Assembly (NCBI GenBank): GCA_026388125.1
Contig: JAPLKJ010000310.1
Coordinates: forward strand, 1-36,947
Reading direction: 5' to 3'
DNA from: Elusimicrobiota bacterium
GTDB lineage: Bacteria > Elusimicrobiota > Elusimicrobia > Elusimicrobiales > UBA9959
DNA: 36,947 nucleotides
Each line of letters begins with the position of its first letter. The first letter of the stretch is position 1. The translations under genes and the position numbers were made by a program. This document shows, one piece after another, positions 8,320 through 16,753 of the stretch. Under the pieces are notes generated by a model. The model ran no database searches. It had not been told where the DNA came from and worked only from the letters and a program-made list of their open reading frames with translations.

Positions 8320-8335
8320 CGTTACATTTGTAACG
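8320..8335. promoter_or_regulatory. Palindrome upstream of the FadL-type gene (possible operator)
   Basis: CGTTAC-ATTT-GTAACG is a perfect inverted repeat 52-67 bases upstream of the porin start and just upstream of a plausible minus-strand -10 (TAGAAT, about 8306-8301). Size and position fit a dimeric repressor site of the kind that controls fatty-acid uptake genes, but no regulator can be assigned from sequence. Confidence 0.4.
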
Positions 8336-8356
8336 AAAAAGCGGCCAGCGCGCCGC
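8336..8356 (-). terminator. Rho-independent terminator of the WD40 gene
   Basis: GCGGC (8341-8345) pairs with GCCGC (8352-8356) around CAGCGC. On the minus strand it is followed by a T run (complement of the A run at 8336-8340). It lies eleven bases past the stop of the WD40 gene. Confidence 0.6.
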
Positions 8357-8366
8357 GCCCCGGCCC

Positions 8367-9227
8367 TTACAGGGCCCAGAGCTTCACGGTCTTGTCGTTG
8401 GAGGCCGAGGCCAGAAGTTTCCCGTCCGGAGAGACCGCCACGCCGTAGATCTCGTCCGTATGGCCTTCGAAGGTCTTCACGCAGGCGCCGGTGGCCGGGT
8501 CCCAGAGCTTTACGGCCATGCCGCCGGTTATCAGGAACCTGCTGTTGGTGGTGAAAACCACGCAGTTCAGCCAGTCGGAGTCTTTCACCGAGCCGGCCTC
8601 TTCCAGGGTTTCCGCGTTCCAGATCTCGTAGCGTTTTTCCATGCCCGTGGCCACGGCCAGCATTTTCCCGTCCGGGGAGAAAGCCAGCTGTTTAACGCCG
8701 TGCAGGTAGTTGTCGTTGTCCTTGAGCAGCCTGCCCGCGGGCTCGAGCAGCTGCAGGTCCACCCCGCCGGCCGCCAGCAGCCCTTTGGGCGAGACCGCCA
8801 GGGCCTTTATGTCTCCCATGCCGGGGTTTATGGTGTTTTCCAGCGAACCGCCGGGGGAGGAGAATACTTTGATGGTGGCGTCGTCCGAGCCGGAAAAAAG
8901 CTGCTTGCCGTTGGGCGAGAAGGCCAGGCAGTTCACCGCGGCGGTATGCTTTTCGGCTTCGGCCAGCGTGGCGCAGTCGGAGGTCCGCCAGAGCTTTACC
9001 GTCTTGTCCCAGGAGGCCGAGGCGAAGATGCCGCAGTCGGGCGAGAAGGCCAGGGCCCGGACGTCGCCTTTATGGGCCTGCAGGGTCCGGATCTCGATGC
9101 CGTCCGGTGTGTCCCAGAGCCTTATGGTATTGTCGGCGCCGGCCGTGGCCAGGAATTTACCGCAAGGCGAGAAAGCCAGGGCGAGCACGCCTTCGGTATG
9201 CCCCTGCAGAGTCTTTATTTCGTTCAT
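8367..9227 (-). CDS. Cytoplasmic WD40-repeat (seven-bladed beta-propeller) protein
   Basis: 286 residues made almost entirely of WD40 repeats: about seven units with the pattern GH..V..LAFSP.GK.LA....D.TI.LWD, clearest at the two ends (TIRLWDTPDG near residue 40; DKTVKLWAL at the C-terminus), as needed to close one propeller by pairing the termini. There is no signal peptide or extra catalytic domain, so it is probably a cytoplasmic protein-binding scaffold; bacterial WD40 proteins are otherwise often fused to kinases or caspase-like domains. The true start is ATG 9227, preceded by AAGGGAG. The same frame stays open far upstream, but that part is antisense to the MFS gene and is not coding. 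The central repeats (residues about 120-165) are degenerate. The partner is unknown. Confidence 0.85.
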   Translation of the reverse strand: MNEIKTLQGHTEGVLALAFSPCGKFLATAGADNTIRLWDTPDGIEIRTLQAHKGDVRALAFSPDCGIFASASWDKTVKLWRTSDCATLAEAEKHTAAVNCLAFSPNGKQLFSGSDDATIKVFSSPGGSLENTINPGMGDIKALAVSPKGLLAAGGVDLQLLEPAGRLLKDNDNYLHGVKQLAFSPDGKMLAVATGMEKRYEIWNAETLEEAGSVKDSDWLNCVVFTTNSRFLITGGMAVKLWDPATGACVKTFEGHTDEIYGVAVSPDGKLLASASNDKTVKLWAL

Positions 9228-9272
9228 AGCCGCTCCCTTGCCCGTCCGCTCAGAGGATAATTTATATAATTC

Positions 9273-10571
9273 ATGGACACAATGCAAAAACAGCGCGTTA
9301 AAACCAGCGTGGAGGCCTCCATAAAGGATGGCGTCGCCTGGGCGCTGATGAGCGGTTTCGCCGATCCCTACGGCGTGCCTTTCGCCCTGGCGCTGGGCGC
9401 CACCCCCATGGGCATCGGCCTGCTGCGGTCGCTGCCGCCGCTGGCTTCGGCCTTCTGCCAGCTGTTCACCGAGAAAATAGTGCTGGCGCTGGGGCGCTGC
9501 AAGAAAGCCTTGCTGCTGGCCGTGGGCCTGCAGGCGGCGGCGCTGGCCGGCGCGGCGGCCGCGGTTTTCCTGCCGGCGCGCTGGGCGCTGGCGGCGTTCA
9601 TAGCCCTGACGGTGGCGTACACGGTGGCGGGGAACCTGTCCGGCCCGCCCTGGGCGGTGCTGATGGGCGAATACATCCCGCCTTCGAAGCGGGGAAATTT
9701 CTTCGGGCTGCGTTCGCAGTTGGTGGGCGTCGTTTTCTTCGCCGCCAGCTTCCTGGCCGCCAGGATACTGGGGCTTTGGGAAAAAGCCGCGCCGTGGGGC
9801 TTTTTTTTCATCTTCGCCGCGGCCGCCGCGTTCCGGCTGGCCTCTTTCTATTACCTGACGCTGATGCACGAGCCGCGCAACAGCTATCATATGCCGCGCG
9901 GCGCGGGCGTGGATTTCCTGTCCGCCCTGGACCTGCGCAAAGGGCGCATCCCGGCGCTGTTCTTTTCGGTTTTCCTGCTGCTGTGCTCCACCTACCTGTC
10001 CGCGCCGTTCTTCGGGGTTTACGTGCTGTCCGACCTGCGCTGCGGCTATACCCGCTACATGGTGCTGATGAGCGTGGGGCCGCTGATGACCTACCTGTTC
10101 ATGCAGCGCTGGGGCCGGCTGGCCGACCTCTACGGCAGCGTCATGATACTCAAGGCGGCTTTCCTGCTCATTCCTCTGGTGCCGCTGTTCTGGACCTTCA
10201 GCCGGAATTTCTATTACCTGGCCGTAGTTGAAATATTTTCCGGGATCATCTGGGGCGCCTACCTGATAGGCATGAATAATTTCATCTATGAAACGGCCCC
10301 CGCCCACTCCCGCACCGGCTACAACGCTTTTTACAGTTTTATCGGCGGCCTGGCCCAGTTCGGCGGCGCGCTGGCCGGCGGCTGGCTGTACGGGCGCCTG
10401 CCGGCCGTCCGGGGCAGCTCGTTCATTTTCCTGCTGTTAATTTCCGCCGCGCTGCGCGCGCTGGCGGTGGCGCCGCTGTTCCTGCTGGTGCGCGAAGTGC
10501 GCGCGGTGAAAAAGGGCGGGCCGCTGGAACTGCTGTCCGTCATCTCCGGCTTTAGGCCGGCCGGCGGCTGA
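9273..10571 (+). CDS. MFS-type transporter of unknown substrate
   Basis: 432 residues with around twelve hydrophobic helices and the major-facilitator layout. Instead of the canonical GRR loop it has LGRCKKALLLAVG after helix 2 and PPSKRGNFFGLRSQ after helix 4, the latter resembling the R-G-x-x-G-L motif C/D region of drug- or sugar-type carriers. It is divergent from the WD40 gene, with 45 bases between the two starts. A TATAAT at 9265-9270 lies only two bases before the first ATG (9273), so if that promoter is used, translation would start at the second ATG (9282, MQKQRV). Neither start has a Shine-Dalgarno. A substrate cannot be assigned. Confidence 0.8.
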   Translation: MDTMQKQRVKTSVEASIKDGVAWALMSGFADPYGVPFALALGATPMGIGLLRSLPPLASAFCQLFTEKIVLALGRCKKALLLAVGLQAAALAGAAAAVFLPARWALAAFIALTVAYTVAGNLSGPPWAVLMGEYIPPSKRGNFFGLRSQLVGVVFFAASFLAARILGLWEKAAPWGFFFIFAAAAAFRLASFYYLTLMHEPRNSYHMPRGAGVDFLSALDLRKGRIPALFFSVFLLLCSTYLSAPFFGVYVLSDLRCGYTRYMVLMSVGPLMTYLFMQRWGRLADLYGSVMILKAAFLLIPLVPLFWTFSRNFYYLAVVEIFSGIIWGAYLIGMNNFIYETAPAHSRTGYNAFYSFIGGLAQFGGALAGGWLYGRLPAVRGSSFIFLLLISAALRALAVAPLFLLVREVRAVKKGGPLELLSVISGFRPAGG

Positions 10572-10586
10572 ACAATACAAAAGTTA

Positions 10587-10592
10587 TATAAT
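10587..10592 (+). promoter_or_regulatory. Candidate -10 element upstream of cysE
   Basis: TATAAT occurs in the 69-base gap before cysE. No good -35 hexamer is visible at 16-18 bases, so it may be weak or activator-dependent. It would start transcription near 10599, giving a leader of about 42 bases that includes the GGAGG (10631-10635) before ATG 10641. Confidence 0.4.
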
Positions 10593-10640
10593 GGTTGCTG
10601 CTTTTCAGGGCGGGAAAAGAGCTGTGCGGCCGGAGGGAAC

Positions 10641-11261
10641 ATGCGTTTTCTTGAAGATATACGGACTGTGTTCAAAAAAGACCCGGCCGCGCGCGGCTGG
10701 GCGGAGGTGCTGCTCTGCTACCCGGGCCTGCACGCGGTGTGGGTGCACAGGCTCGCCCACTGGTTCTGGCGGCTGGGCCTTTACCTGCCGGCCCGCCTGC
10801 TGTCGCATTTCGCCCGTTTTTTTACCGGCATAGAGATACACCCCGGCGCCACCATAGGCCGCCGTTTCTTCATAGACCACGGCATGGGCGTGGTCATAGG
10901 CGAGACCACCGAGATAGGCGACGACGTGCTGCTTTACCAGGGCGTGGTGCTGGGCGGCACTTCGCTGGAGCACAAGAAGCGCCATCCCACGCTGGAGAAC
11001 GGCGTGGTGGTGGGCGCCGGCGCCATAGTGCTGGGCGCCATAACCATAGGCGCCCGCTCGCGCATAGGCGCGGGGTCGGTGCTGCTGCAGGCCATCCCGC
11101 CCGACACCACGGTTTTCGGCGTGCCGGCGCACAGCGCGCACGGCGGCGCTTCGGCGAAGGGCCAGCTGGACCATAACAAGCTGCCCGATTTCTGCAGCGA
11201 GGAAATGCGCCGCGTGCACAAGGAACTGGACGAGCTGCGCAAGCTGGTGGAGGTAAAATGA
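10641..11261 (+). CDS. cysE: Serine O-acetyltransferase
   Basis: 206 residues. CysE makes O-acetylserine from serine and acetyl-CoA, the first step of cysteine synthesis. The short alpha-helical N-terminus (residues 1-60) is followed by a left-handed beta-helix of hexapeptide repeats ([57 protein letters not shown]) and the GVPA turn. H-containing [13 protein letters not shown] is the catalytic segment of the family. The length matches the short bacterial CysE type. ATG 10641 follows CGGAGGGAAC. Its TGA overlaps the ATG of cysK (ATGA, 11258-11261), which shows an operon. The C-terminal tail, usually inserted in the CysK active site in the cysteine synthase complex, ends here in LVEVK rather than in the usual Ile, so complex formation is uncertain. 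Confidence 0.93.
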   Translation: MRFLEDIRTVFKKDPAARGWAEVLLCYPGLHAVWVHRLAHWFWRLGLYLPARLLSHFARFFTGIEIHPGATIGRRFFIDHGMGVVIGETTEIGDDVLLYQGVVLGGTSLEHKKRHPTLENGVVVGAGAIVLGAITIGARSRIGAGSVLLQAIPPDTTVFGVPAHSAHGGASAKGQLDHNKLPDFCSEEMRRVHKELDELRKLVEVK

Positions 11262-12214
11262 AATACGCCAAAGACCTTACGGAACTGGTGGGGGCCACGC
11301 CGCTGGTGCGCCTGAACCGGGTGACGGCCGGCAGCACGGCCCTGGTCCTGGCCAAGCTGGAATTCTTCAACCCGACCTCCAGCGTGAAGGACCGCATAGC
11401 GCTGGGGATGCTCGACGCCGCCCGCGAACAGGGGCTTATCCGGGAGGGCAGCCTTATCATAGAGCCCACCAGCGGCAATACCGGCATAGGCCTGGCCTTC
11501 GTCTGCGCCGTGCGCGGCTACCGGCTTACGCTGACCATGCCCGATACCATGAGCGTGGAGCGCCGGAAAATACTCAAAGCCCTGGGCGCGGAGATCGTGC
11601 TTACGCCGGGGATAGAGGGGATGAAGGGCGCCATAGCGAAGGCCGCCGAGCTTAGGGCCGCCGCGCCCGGGGCGTATATGCCGCAGCAGTTCGACAACCC
11701 GGCCAACCCGGCCGCGCACCGGACTACTACCGCCGAGGAGATCTGGCGCGATACGGACGGCGCGGTGGACTATTTCGTGGCCGGCGTGGGCACCGGCGGC
11801 ACCATCACCGGCGTGGCCGACGTGCTCAAGGCCCGCAAGCCGTCGGTTAAAATAATAGCCGCGGAGCCTTTCACTTCCTCCGTGCTGTCCGGCGCGCCCG
11901 CCGGCCCGCACAAGATCCAGGGCATAGGCGCCGGCTTCGTGCCCGGCGTGCTTAAAACAGCGTGCCTCGACGAGATAATACGGGTGACCGACGCCGAGGC
12001 CGGAGGCATGGCCCGGCGGCTGATGAAGGAAGAGGGCATCTTCGCCGGCATTTCGGCCGGCGCCGCCATGCACGCGGCCGCGCAGGTGGCCGCGCGGCCT
12101 GAAGCTTCCGGCTATCCACGAAGGGAAATGGAACGGCCTGGGCGGCAAATTCGAGCCCGGGGAATCGCCCGAGGAATGCGTGATCCGCGAAGTGCGCGAG
12201 GAGGCCGGCCTTAA
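11258..12214 (+). pseudogene. cysK: O-acetylserine sulfhydrylase with its C-terminus lost by fusion to a Nudix gene
   Basis: The frame opens with a clear CysK: the PLP-lysine segment [11 protein letters not shown] (Lys about residue 44), [21 protein letters not shown] (phosphate-binding loop) and GISAGAAM. CysK converts O-acetylserine plus sulfide to cysteine. Homology stops near [10 protein letters not shown] at about 12,105. The remaining 35 residues ([14 protein letters not shown] and on) are the Nudix gene read in the wrong frame, and the usual last 35-45 residues of CysK are missing. A deletion of perhaps 150-250 bases joining the two genes explains both defects. Activity is doubtful because the lost segment contributes to the fold around the PLP ring. 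If the join is a misassembly, the real gene is intact. It overlaps cysE by four bases. Confidence 0.85.
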
Positions 12215-12494
12215 AATAAAGAACCCGAGGCTCAAAGGCGTACTGACCTTCCCCGACTTCGCCAAAGAAGAGGACTGGTACGTTTTCGTGTTCACCGCCC
12301 CGGAGTTCACCGGCCGCATGCGGGACTGCGCCGAGGGGGAGCTGGAATGGATAAAGGACGCCGACCTGCTGAAGCTCAATCTTTGGGCGGGGGACAAGGT
12401 TTTTCTGCCCCTGCTCAAGCGGCGCGGCCATTTTTCCGGCAAGTTCAGCTACAAGGACGGCCGGCTGGTGAAATACAGCGTGGAAAAATACTGA
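12099..12494 (+). pseudogene. Nudix hydrolase lacking its N-terminus (MutT/8-oxo-dGTP pyrophosphatase-like)
   Basis: In a frame different from cysK, the sequence reads [20 protein letters not shown], then [13 protein letters not shown], which matches the complete Nudix box (G-x5-E-x7-R-E-V-x-E-E-x-G-L) that binds the metal and catalyses nucleoside diphosphate-X cleavage. It continues to WIKDADLLKLNLWAGDKVFL and a normal C-terminus at the TGA 12492-12494. The first 30-40 residues of the domain (start codon and the strand with the LMLHR-type motif) are absent. No start codon occurs between the upstream in-frame stop (12024) and the box; the GTG at 12180 cuts the box in two. So it is a fragment created by the cysK fusion. 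The next gene, anmK, starts three bases after its stop. Confidence 0.85.
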
Positions 12495-12496
12495 TC

Positions 12497-13606
12497 ATGA
12501 AAACAGAAAAAATAATGGGCCTGATGAGCGGCACTTCCGCCGACGGGCTTTCTATAGCACTGTGCGCGGCCGGCCCCGGCAAAGAGCTGAAGGTGCTTAA
12601 ATTCTCCAATTACCCTTATTCCGCCGCGCTGCAGGCTAAAATAATAGCCGCCAGGGAAATGAAGGCGCCGGAACTTTCCGCGCTGAACTTCGAGCTGGGC
12701 CGCCTGTGGGCGGGCATGGTGCGCAGGTTCTGCCGGACGCACAGGGTGGCTTATAAGAGCATAGCCGTCATAGGTTCGCACGGCCAGACCGTGTGGCACA
12801 GCCCCGGCGGCCGCGGGCACACGCTGCAGATAGGCGAGGCCTCTTTCATAGCCGAGGAGACCGGCCGCCCGGTGGTCTGCGATTTTCGCCCCGCCGACAT
12901 GGCCGCGGGGGGAGAGGGCGCGCCGCTGATCCCTTTCATGGACGAATACCTGTTCGGCGGCGGCTCCCCTGCGGCGCTGCAGAACATAGGCGGCGTGGGC
13001 AACATAGCTTTCGCAGGCTGCGGCGTTAAGACCTTCGGCTTCGACACCGGGCCGGGCAATTCGCTGATGGATACCGCCGTGGCGCTGCTGACCGGCGGCC
13101 GGCGGACCTACGACCGCGGCGGCGCTCTGGCCTACGCCGGCGAGCCCGACCGGGCGAAGGTGGAGAAATTCCTGGCCATGCCGTTCTTCCGGCGGAGGCC
13201 GCCCAAGTCGCTGGACCGCAGCGAGTTCTCGGAGGCGTTCATAGAAAAACATTTCGGGCGCGTGACAAAAAGCTCGGCGCCCGGCGTGCTGGCCACGCTG
13301 AACCTTTTTACCGCCGCCTCCATAGCGCTGGCTTTCAGGAAATTCGCGCCGCGCGGCACGCGCGAGCTGATAGTGAGCGGCGGCGGGGCGCTGAACCCGG
13401 CGCTGCTGGACAATATAGCCGCGCTGCTGCTGCCTTCGGGCGTAAGGGTGCGGTCCTCCGCCGAGTTGGGCCTGCATCCGCTGGCCAAGGAGCCGGCCTG
13501 CTTCGCGCTGCTGGCCTGGCTGGCCCTGAAAGGCGCCGTGAACCATTGCCCGTCGGCCACCGGCGCCCGCGGCCCGCGCATACTGGGAAAAATAATAAAA
13601 AAATGA
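12497..13606 (+). CDS. anmK: Anhydro-N-acetylmuramic acid kinase
   Basis: 369 residues, the usual AnmK length. It opens with the family signature GLMSGTSADGLSIAL (residues 8-22; ATP-binding DGxD-like segment), followed by IGSHGQTVWH, QIGEASFIAEETGRPVV, NIGGVGNIAF, FDTGPGN and VSGGGALNP, all in the order of the ASKHA-fold AnmK family. The enzyme opens the 1,6-anhydro ring of anhMurNAc and phosphorylates it, feeding peptidoglycan recycling. ATG 12497 is chosen because the protein signature begins immediately after it and because it follows the Nudix stop by two bases. The upstream in-frame extension is Nudix sequence in another frame. Its TGA overlaps the start of the MFS gene (ATGA at 13603-13606). 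No MurQ is in view. Confidence 0.93.
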   Translation: MKTEKIMGLMSGTSADGLSIALCAAGPGKELKVLKFSNYPYSAALQAKIIAAREMKAPELSALNFELGRLWAGMVRRFCRTHRVAYKSIAVIGSHGQTVWHSPGGRGHTLQIGEASFIAEETGRPVVCDFRPADMAAGGEGAPLIPFMDEYLFGGGSPAALQNIGGVGNIAFAGCGVKTFGFDTGPGNSLMDTAVALLTGGRRTYDRGGALAYAGEPDRAKVEKFLAMPFFRRRPPKSLDRSEFSEAFIEKHFGRVTKSSAPGVLATLNLFTAASIALAFRKFAPRGTRELIVSGGGALNPALLDNIAALLLPSGVRVRSSAELGLHPLAKEPACFALLAWLALKGAVNHCPSATGARGPRILGKIIKK

Positions 13607-14916
13607 CGGACCACCCCGCCGCCCACCGGTCCAGGCTCGCGCTGATGCTGCGGGCCTTCAAATACAGGAATTACCGGCTGTTCTTCGGCGGGCAGTGCAT
13701 CTCTCTCATCGGCACTTGGATGCAGACGGTAGCGCTGAGCTGGCTGGTGTACCGGCTTACAGGCTCGCCGCTGCTGCTGGGCGTCACCGGCTTCGCCAGC
13801 CAGGCGCCCAGCCTGCTGCTGGCCCCGCTGACCGGCGTGACGGCCGACCGCTTCGACCGGCGGCGCATACTGCTCATAACCCAGAGCCTGGCCATGCTGC
13901 AGGCTTTCGCGCTGGCCGCGCTGGTGCTGTCCGGCACGCCGCAGGTCTGGCAGATAATAACGCTGGCCGCCCTGCTCGGGTTCGTCAACGCTTTCGACAT
14001 TCCCGCCCGGCAGGCCTTCGTGTCGGAAATGGTTGAGAAGCGGGAAGACCTGGCCAACGCCATCGCGCTCAATTCCTCGATGTTCAATTCGGCCAGGCTT
14101 ATAGGTCCGTCCATAGCCGGCGTCTGCATAGCGGCTTTCGGCGAAGGCATTTGTTTCCTGCTCAACGCCTTCTCCTATATCGCGGTCATAGCCGCGCTGC
14201 GGGCCATGCGCATGCCGGCGGGCAGCGGCACGGCCGGCAGGAAGGCCGGCGGCGGCTTCGCCGAGGGCCTGAAATACGCCGTCGGTTTCCCGCCCATAAA
14301 ATACGTGCTGCTGATGCTGGCGCTGGGGAGCCTCCTGGGGATGCCGTACGCCGTGCTGATGCCGGCCTACGTAAAGGAAATACTGCACGGCGGCCCGCGG
14401 ACGCTGGGTTTTCTTATGGCCTGCTCGGGCACCGGCGCGCTGCTGGGGGCGCTGCGCCTGGCCGGCCGCCGGCATCCCGCGGGGCTCGAGCGCGGCATTC
14501 CGCTGTTCACCGCTATCTTCGGCACCGGCCTGCTGGCTTTCTCGTTCTCCACCGTTTTTGTTTTTTCCGCGGTTTTTATCGGCATGGCCAGCTTCGGCAT
14601 GATAAGTTTCATGGCTTCCGCCAATACCCTGGTGCAGACCCTGGTGGACGACGACAAGCGCGGCCGGGTGATGGCGCTTTATTCGGTGGCGTTCATGGGC
14701 ATGGCGCCTTTCGGCAGCCTGCTGGCCGGCTGGGCGGCCAGCCGCATAGGCGTGGCGCATACCATGGCGCTCAGCGGCTTTTTCGTGCTGTGCGGCACCG
14801 CGGCTTTCAGCCTGAAGCTTAAAGAGATCTCCGCGCACTCCGCCGCGGTTTACGGCCGCATGGCGGCCGCCAACCTTGCGGCGGCCGAGGCCGGGCGGGC
14901 CGGGCTGCAGGTTTAA
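13603..14916 (+). CDS. MFS transporter, EntS-like exporter (MFS_3) family
   Basis: 437 residues with twelve predicted helices. The beginning FKYRNYRLFFGGQCISLIGTWMQ and the loop TADRFDRRRILLITQ are typical of the MFS_3 family (EntS-like exporters and many uncharacterised bacterial homologues). NAFDIPARQAFVSEMV and ANAIALNSSMFNSARLIGPS are further family hallmarks. Exporters of this group move siderophores or drugs; the substrate here is unknown. The ATG at 13603 overlaps the anmK stop, so the two are co-translated; this could hint at transport of a cell-wall-derived compound, but MFS_3 proteins sit beside many unrelated genes. The open frame before 13603 belongs to anmK in another frame. Confidence 0.88.
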   Translation: MTDHPAAHRSRLALMLRAFKYRNYRLFFGGQCISLIGTWMQTVALSWLVYRLTGSPLLLGVTGFASQAPSLLLAPLTGVTADRFDRRRILLITQSLAMLQAFALAALVLSGTPQVWQIITLAALLGFVNAFDIPARQAFVSEMVEKREDLANAIALNSSMFNSARLIGPSIAGVCIAAFGEGICFLLNAFSYIAVIAALRAMRMPAGSGTAGRKAGGGFAEGLKYAVGFPPIKYVLLMLALGSLLGMPYAVLMPAYVKEILHGGPRTLGFLMACSGTGALLGALRLAGRRHPAGLERGIPLFTAIFGTGLLAFSFSTVFVFSAVFIGMASFGMISFMASANTLVQTLVDDDKRGRVMALYSVAFMGMAPFGSLLAGWAASRIGVAHTMALSGFFVLCGTAAFSLKLKEISAHSAAVYGRMAAANLAAAEAGRAGLQV

Positions 14917-14941
14917 GACGGGTTCGACAGGGAGAAAATAA

Positions 14942-16753
14942 TTGACCGAAGGCTTTTCCTGGCGGCGGGTACTGGCAGTAGCCGCGCTCGCCCTTATCGT
15001 GCGGGCCGTATTCCTGGGCCAGTGGCTGGGGCTGCCTTATGTCGGCGCGCTTTCCGCCGACGCCTGGGTGCACGATAAATGGGCGCTGGAGATCCTCGGC
15101 GGGCAGCTGGTGCGGCACGCGGCTTTCTACCAGTCGCCGTTCTATCCTTATTTCCTGGCTTTTTTTTATAAAGTGTTCGGCCATCATCCGGCCGGCGTGC
15201 TGTGGCTGCAGGTCCTTGTGGATTCCCTGAGCTGCGCGCTTATCCTGCGCGTTGGCGAGCGCTGCTTCGGCGCCCGCGCCGGGCTGCTGGCGGGCCTCGC
15301 CTGCGCGCTTTACCGGCCTTTTATTTTCAGCACCGGCCTGCTTACCAAGGAAACTTTCGTCATTTTCTCTACGGCGCTGTTCACGCTGCTGGCCCTGCGC
15401 GCCGGTGAGCGCGGCCTGAAAAAAGACTACCTGTTCTGCGGCCTTGCGGCGGGCCTCTGCGCGCTGATGCGCACGAACGTCCTGGCGCTGGTGCCTGCCG
15501 CCCTGTTCTGGTTCTGGCTGCGGCGGCGCGGCAGGGCTGAACCGGCGCGCAAGTTCGTCACGGCGGCCGCGCTGCCGCTGCTGCTGGGCGCGGCGCTGCC
15601 CATACTGCCCGCCACGGTGCATAACTTCGCGGCCAGCCGGGACCTGGTGCTGGTGAACTCTACCGGCGGCTTCACTTTCTTTATAGGCAATAACCCGGAG
15701 GCCACCGGCACCGCTAATTTCCCGCTGGGCATCAGCTCCGACCCCCTGCTGGAGGAGTCGCAATCGACAGGTCTGGCCGGAAAGCTGGTCGGCCGGCCGC
15801 TGAAGCCTTCGCAGGCGTCGGCGTTCTGGTTCAGAAAAGGGCTGGCGTTCATTGCTGAACATCCCGCCCGCTGGCTGGGCCTGACCGCGGTTAAATTCTG
15901 GCTGTTCTGGAACTGGTACGAGATCCCGGACAACTACGACCTGCAGTTCGTCGTAAAGCATTTTCACACCGTGCTGGGCTGGCCGCTGGTTCCTTTCGCG
16001 CTGGTCGGCTGCCTGGGAGCGGCCGGGCTTTTCCTGTGCCGGTGGCGCGAGGCTTCCGGGCTGCCGGCTCTGCTGTTCGCGGCTTACCTGGGGCCGCTGC
16101 TGTTCTTTATAATGGGCGACCGCTACCGCCTGCCGGCGCTGGTCTTCCTGCTGCCGGCCGCGGGAGCCGCGGCCGACCGCCTGCTGACGGCGGCGGCGGG
16201 CTTTGACTTCAGAGGCCTGTGGAAACCCTGCCTGGCGGCGCTGCCGCTCATGCTGCTGTGCCTGAGCCGCACGCCGTTCAACCTTGAACTGGCCGAAGCC
16301 GCGGGCTGGGCGCAGCTGACCACGGTGTACGCAGAGCGCGGCGAGCACGCGCTGGCGCTGGAGGCGTTCACCCGCGCCTTCGACACCGACCCGGGCGGCA
16401 TTGACGATTCCACGGTGGCGAAGGCCGCGGCCTCGCTGGAACGCCTGGGGCAGGCGGACGTGGCGCTGGGCCTGTATAAGCGCTGGCTGAAGGTTTACCC
16501 GGGGTCGCCCATGCTCCACAACAATTGCGGCATACTGCTTTTTAAGCTGGGCAGGACCGGGGACGGGGTGGAAATGTTCGAGCGGGCGCTGGCGCTGGAC
16601 CCCGCGCCGGCGGAGGAATACCGCAATCTGTTCTACGGCTATTCAAAGCTGGGGAAAAAAGCGCAGGCGGTCAAATACGGGGAGATAGCCGCCGCGCTGC
16701 AGCCCCGGGACGCGGAGCTGCAGCGGGCGGTGGCGGAGCTTAAAAACCGTTAG
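14942..16753 (+). CDS. GT39/ArnT-like membrane glycosyltransferase with C-terminal TPRs
   Basis: 603 residues. The N-terminal about 420 residues hold ten or more hydrophobic helices with the layout of the PMT/ArnT (GT39/GT83) superfamily: a first periplasmic loop with acidic residues (SADAWVHDKWA), then YQSPFYPYFLAFFYKVFG, TKETFVIFSTALF and GDRYRLPALVFLLPAAG. These enzymes move sugars from polyprenyl-phosphate sugars to proteins or lipids on the outer face of the membrane. The last about 160 residues are TPR-like (AERGEHALALEAFTRAFDTDPG; FKLGRTGDGVEMFERALALDP). I take the TTG at 14942, which follows GGGAG by eight bases; there is no earlier start and the first ATG-free stretch is already hydrophobic. 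It follows the MFS gene by 25 bases. Its stop overlaps the convergent gene by 14 bases. Confidence 0.82.
   Translation: MTEGFSWRRVLAVAALALIVRAVFLGQWLGLPYVGALSADAWVHDKWALEILGGQLVRHAAFYQSPFYPYFLAFFYKVFGHHPAGVLWLQVLVDSLSCALILRVGERCFGARAGLLAGLACALYRPFIFSTGLLTKETFVIFSTALFTLLALRAGERGLKKDYLFCGLAAGLCALMRTNVLALVPAALFWFWLRRRGRAEPARKFVTAAALPLLLGAALPILPATVHNFAASRDLVLVNSTGGFTFFIGNNPEATGTANFPLGISSDPLLEESQSTGLAGKLVGRPLKPSQASAFWFRKGLAFIAEHPARWLGLTAVKFWLFWNWYEIPDNYDLQFVVKHFHTVLGWPLVPFALVGCLGAAGLFLCRWREASGLPALLFAAYLGPLLFFIMGDRYRLPALVFLLPAAGAAADRLLTAAAGFDFRGLWKPCLAALPLMLLCLSRTPFNLELAEAAGWAQLTTVYAERGEHALALEAFTRAFDTDPGGIDDSTVAKAAASLERLGQADVALGLYKRWLKVYPGSPMLHNNCGILLFKLGRTGDGVEMFERALALDPAPAEEYRNLFYGYSKLGKKAQAVKYGEIAAALQPRDAELQRAVAELKNR

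Noticed and set aside
8367-10307. N-terminal extension of the WD40 frame to 646 residues
   Set aside because: The extension lies antisense to the MFS gene; a good RBS and domain start are at ATG 9227.
13132-16519. Long minus-strand frames opposite the anmK-MFS-GT39 genes
   Set aside because: Arg/Gln/His-rich shadows of well-supported genes.
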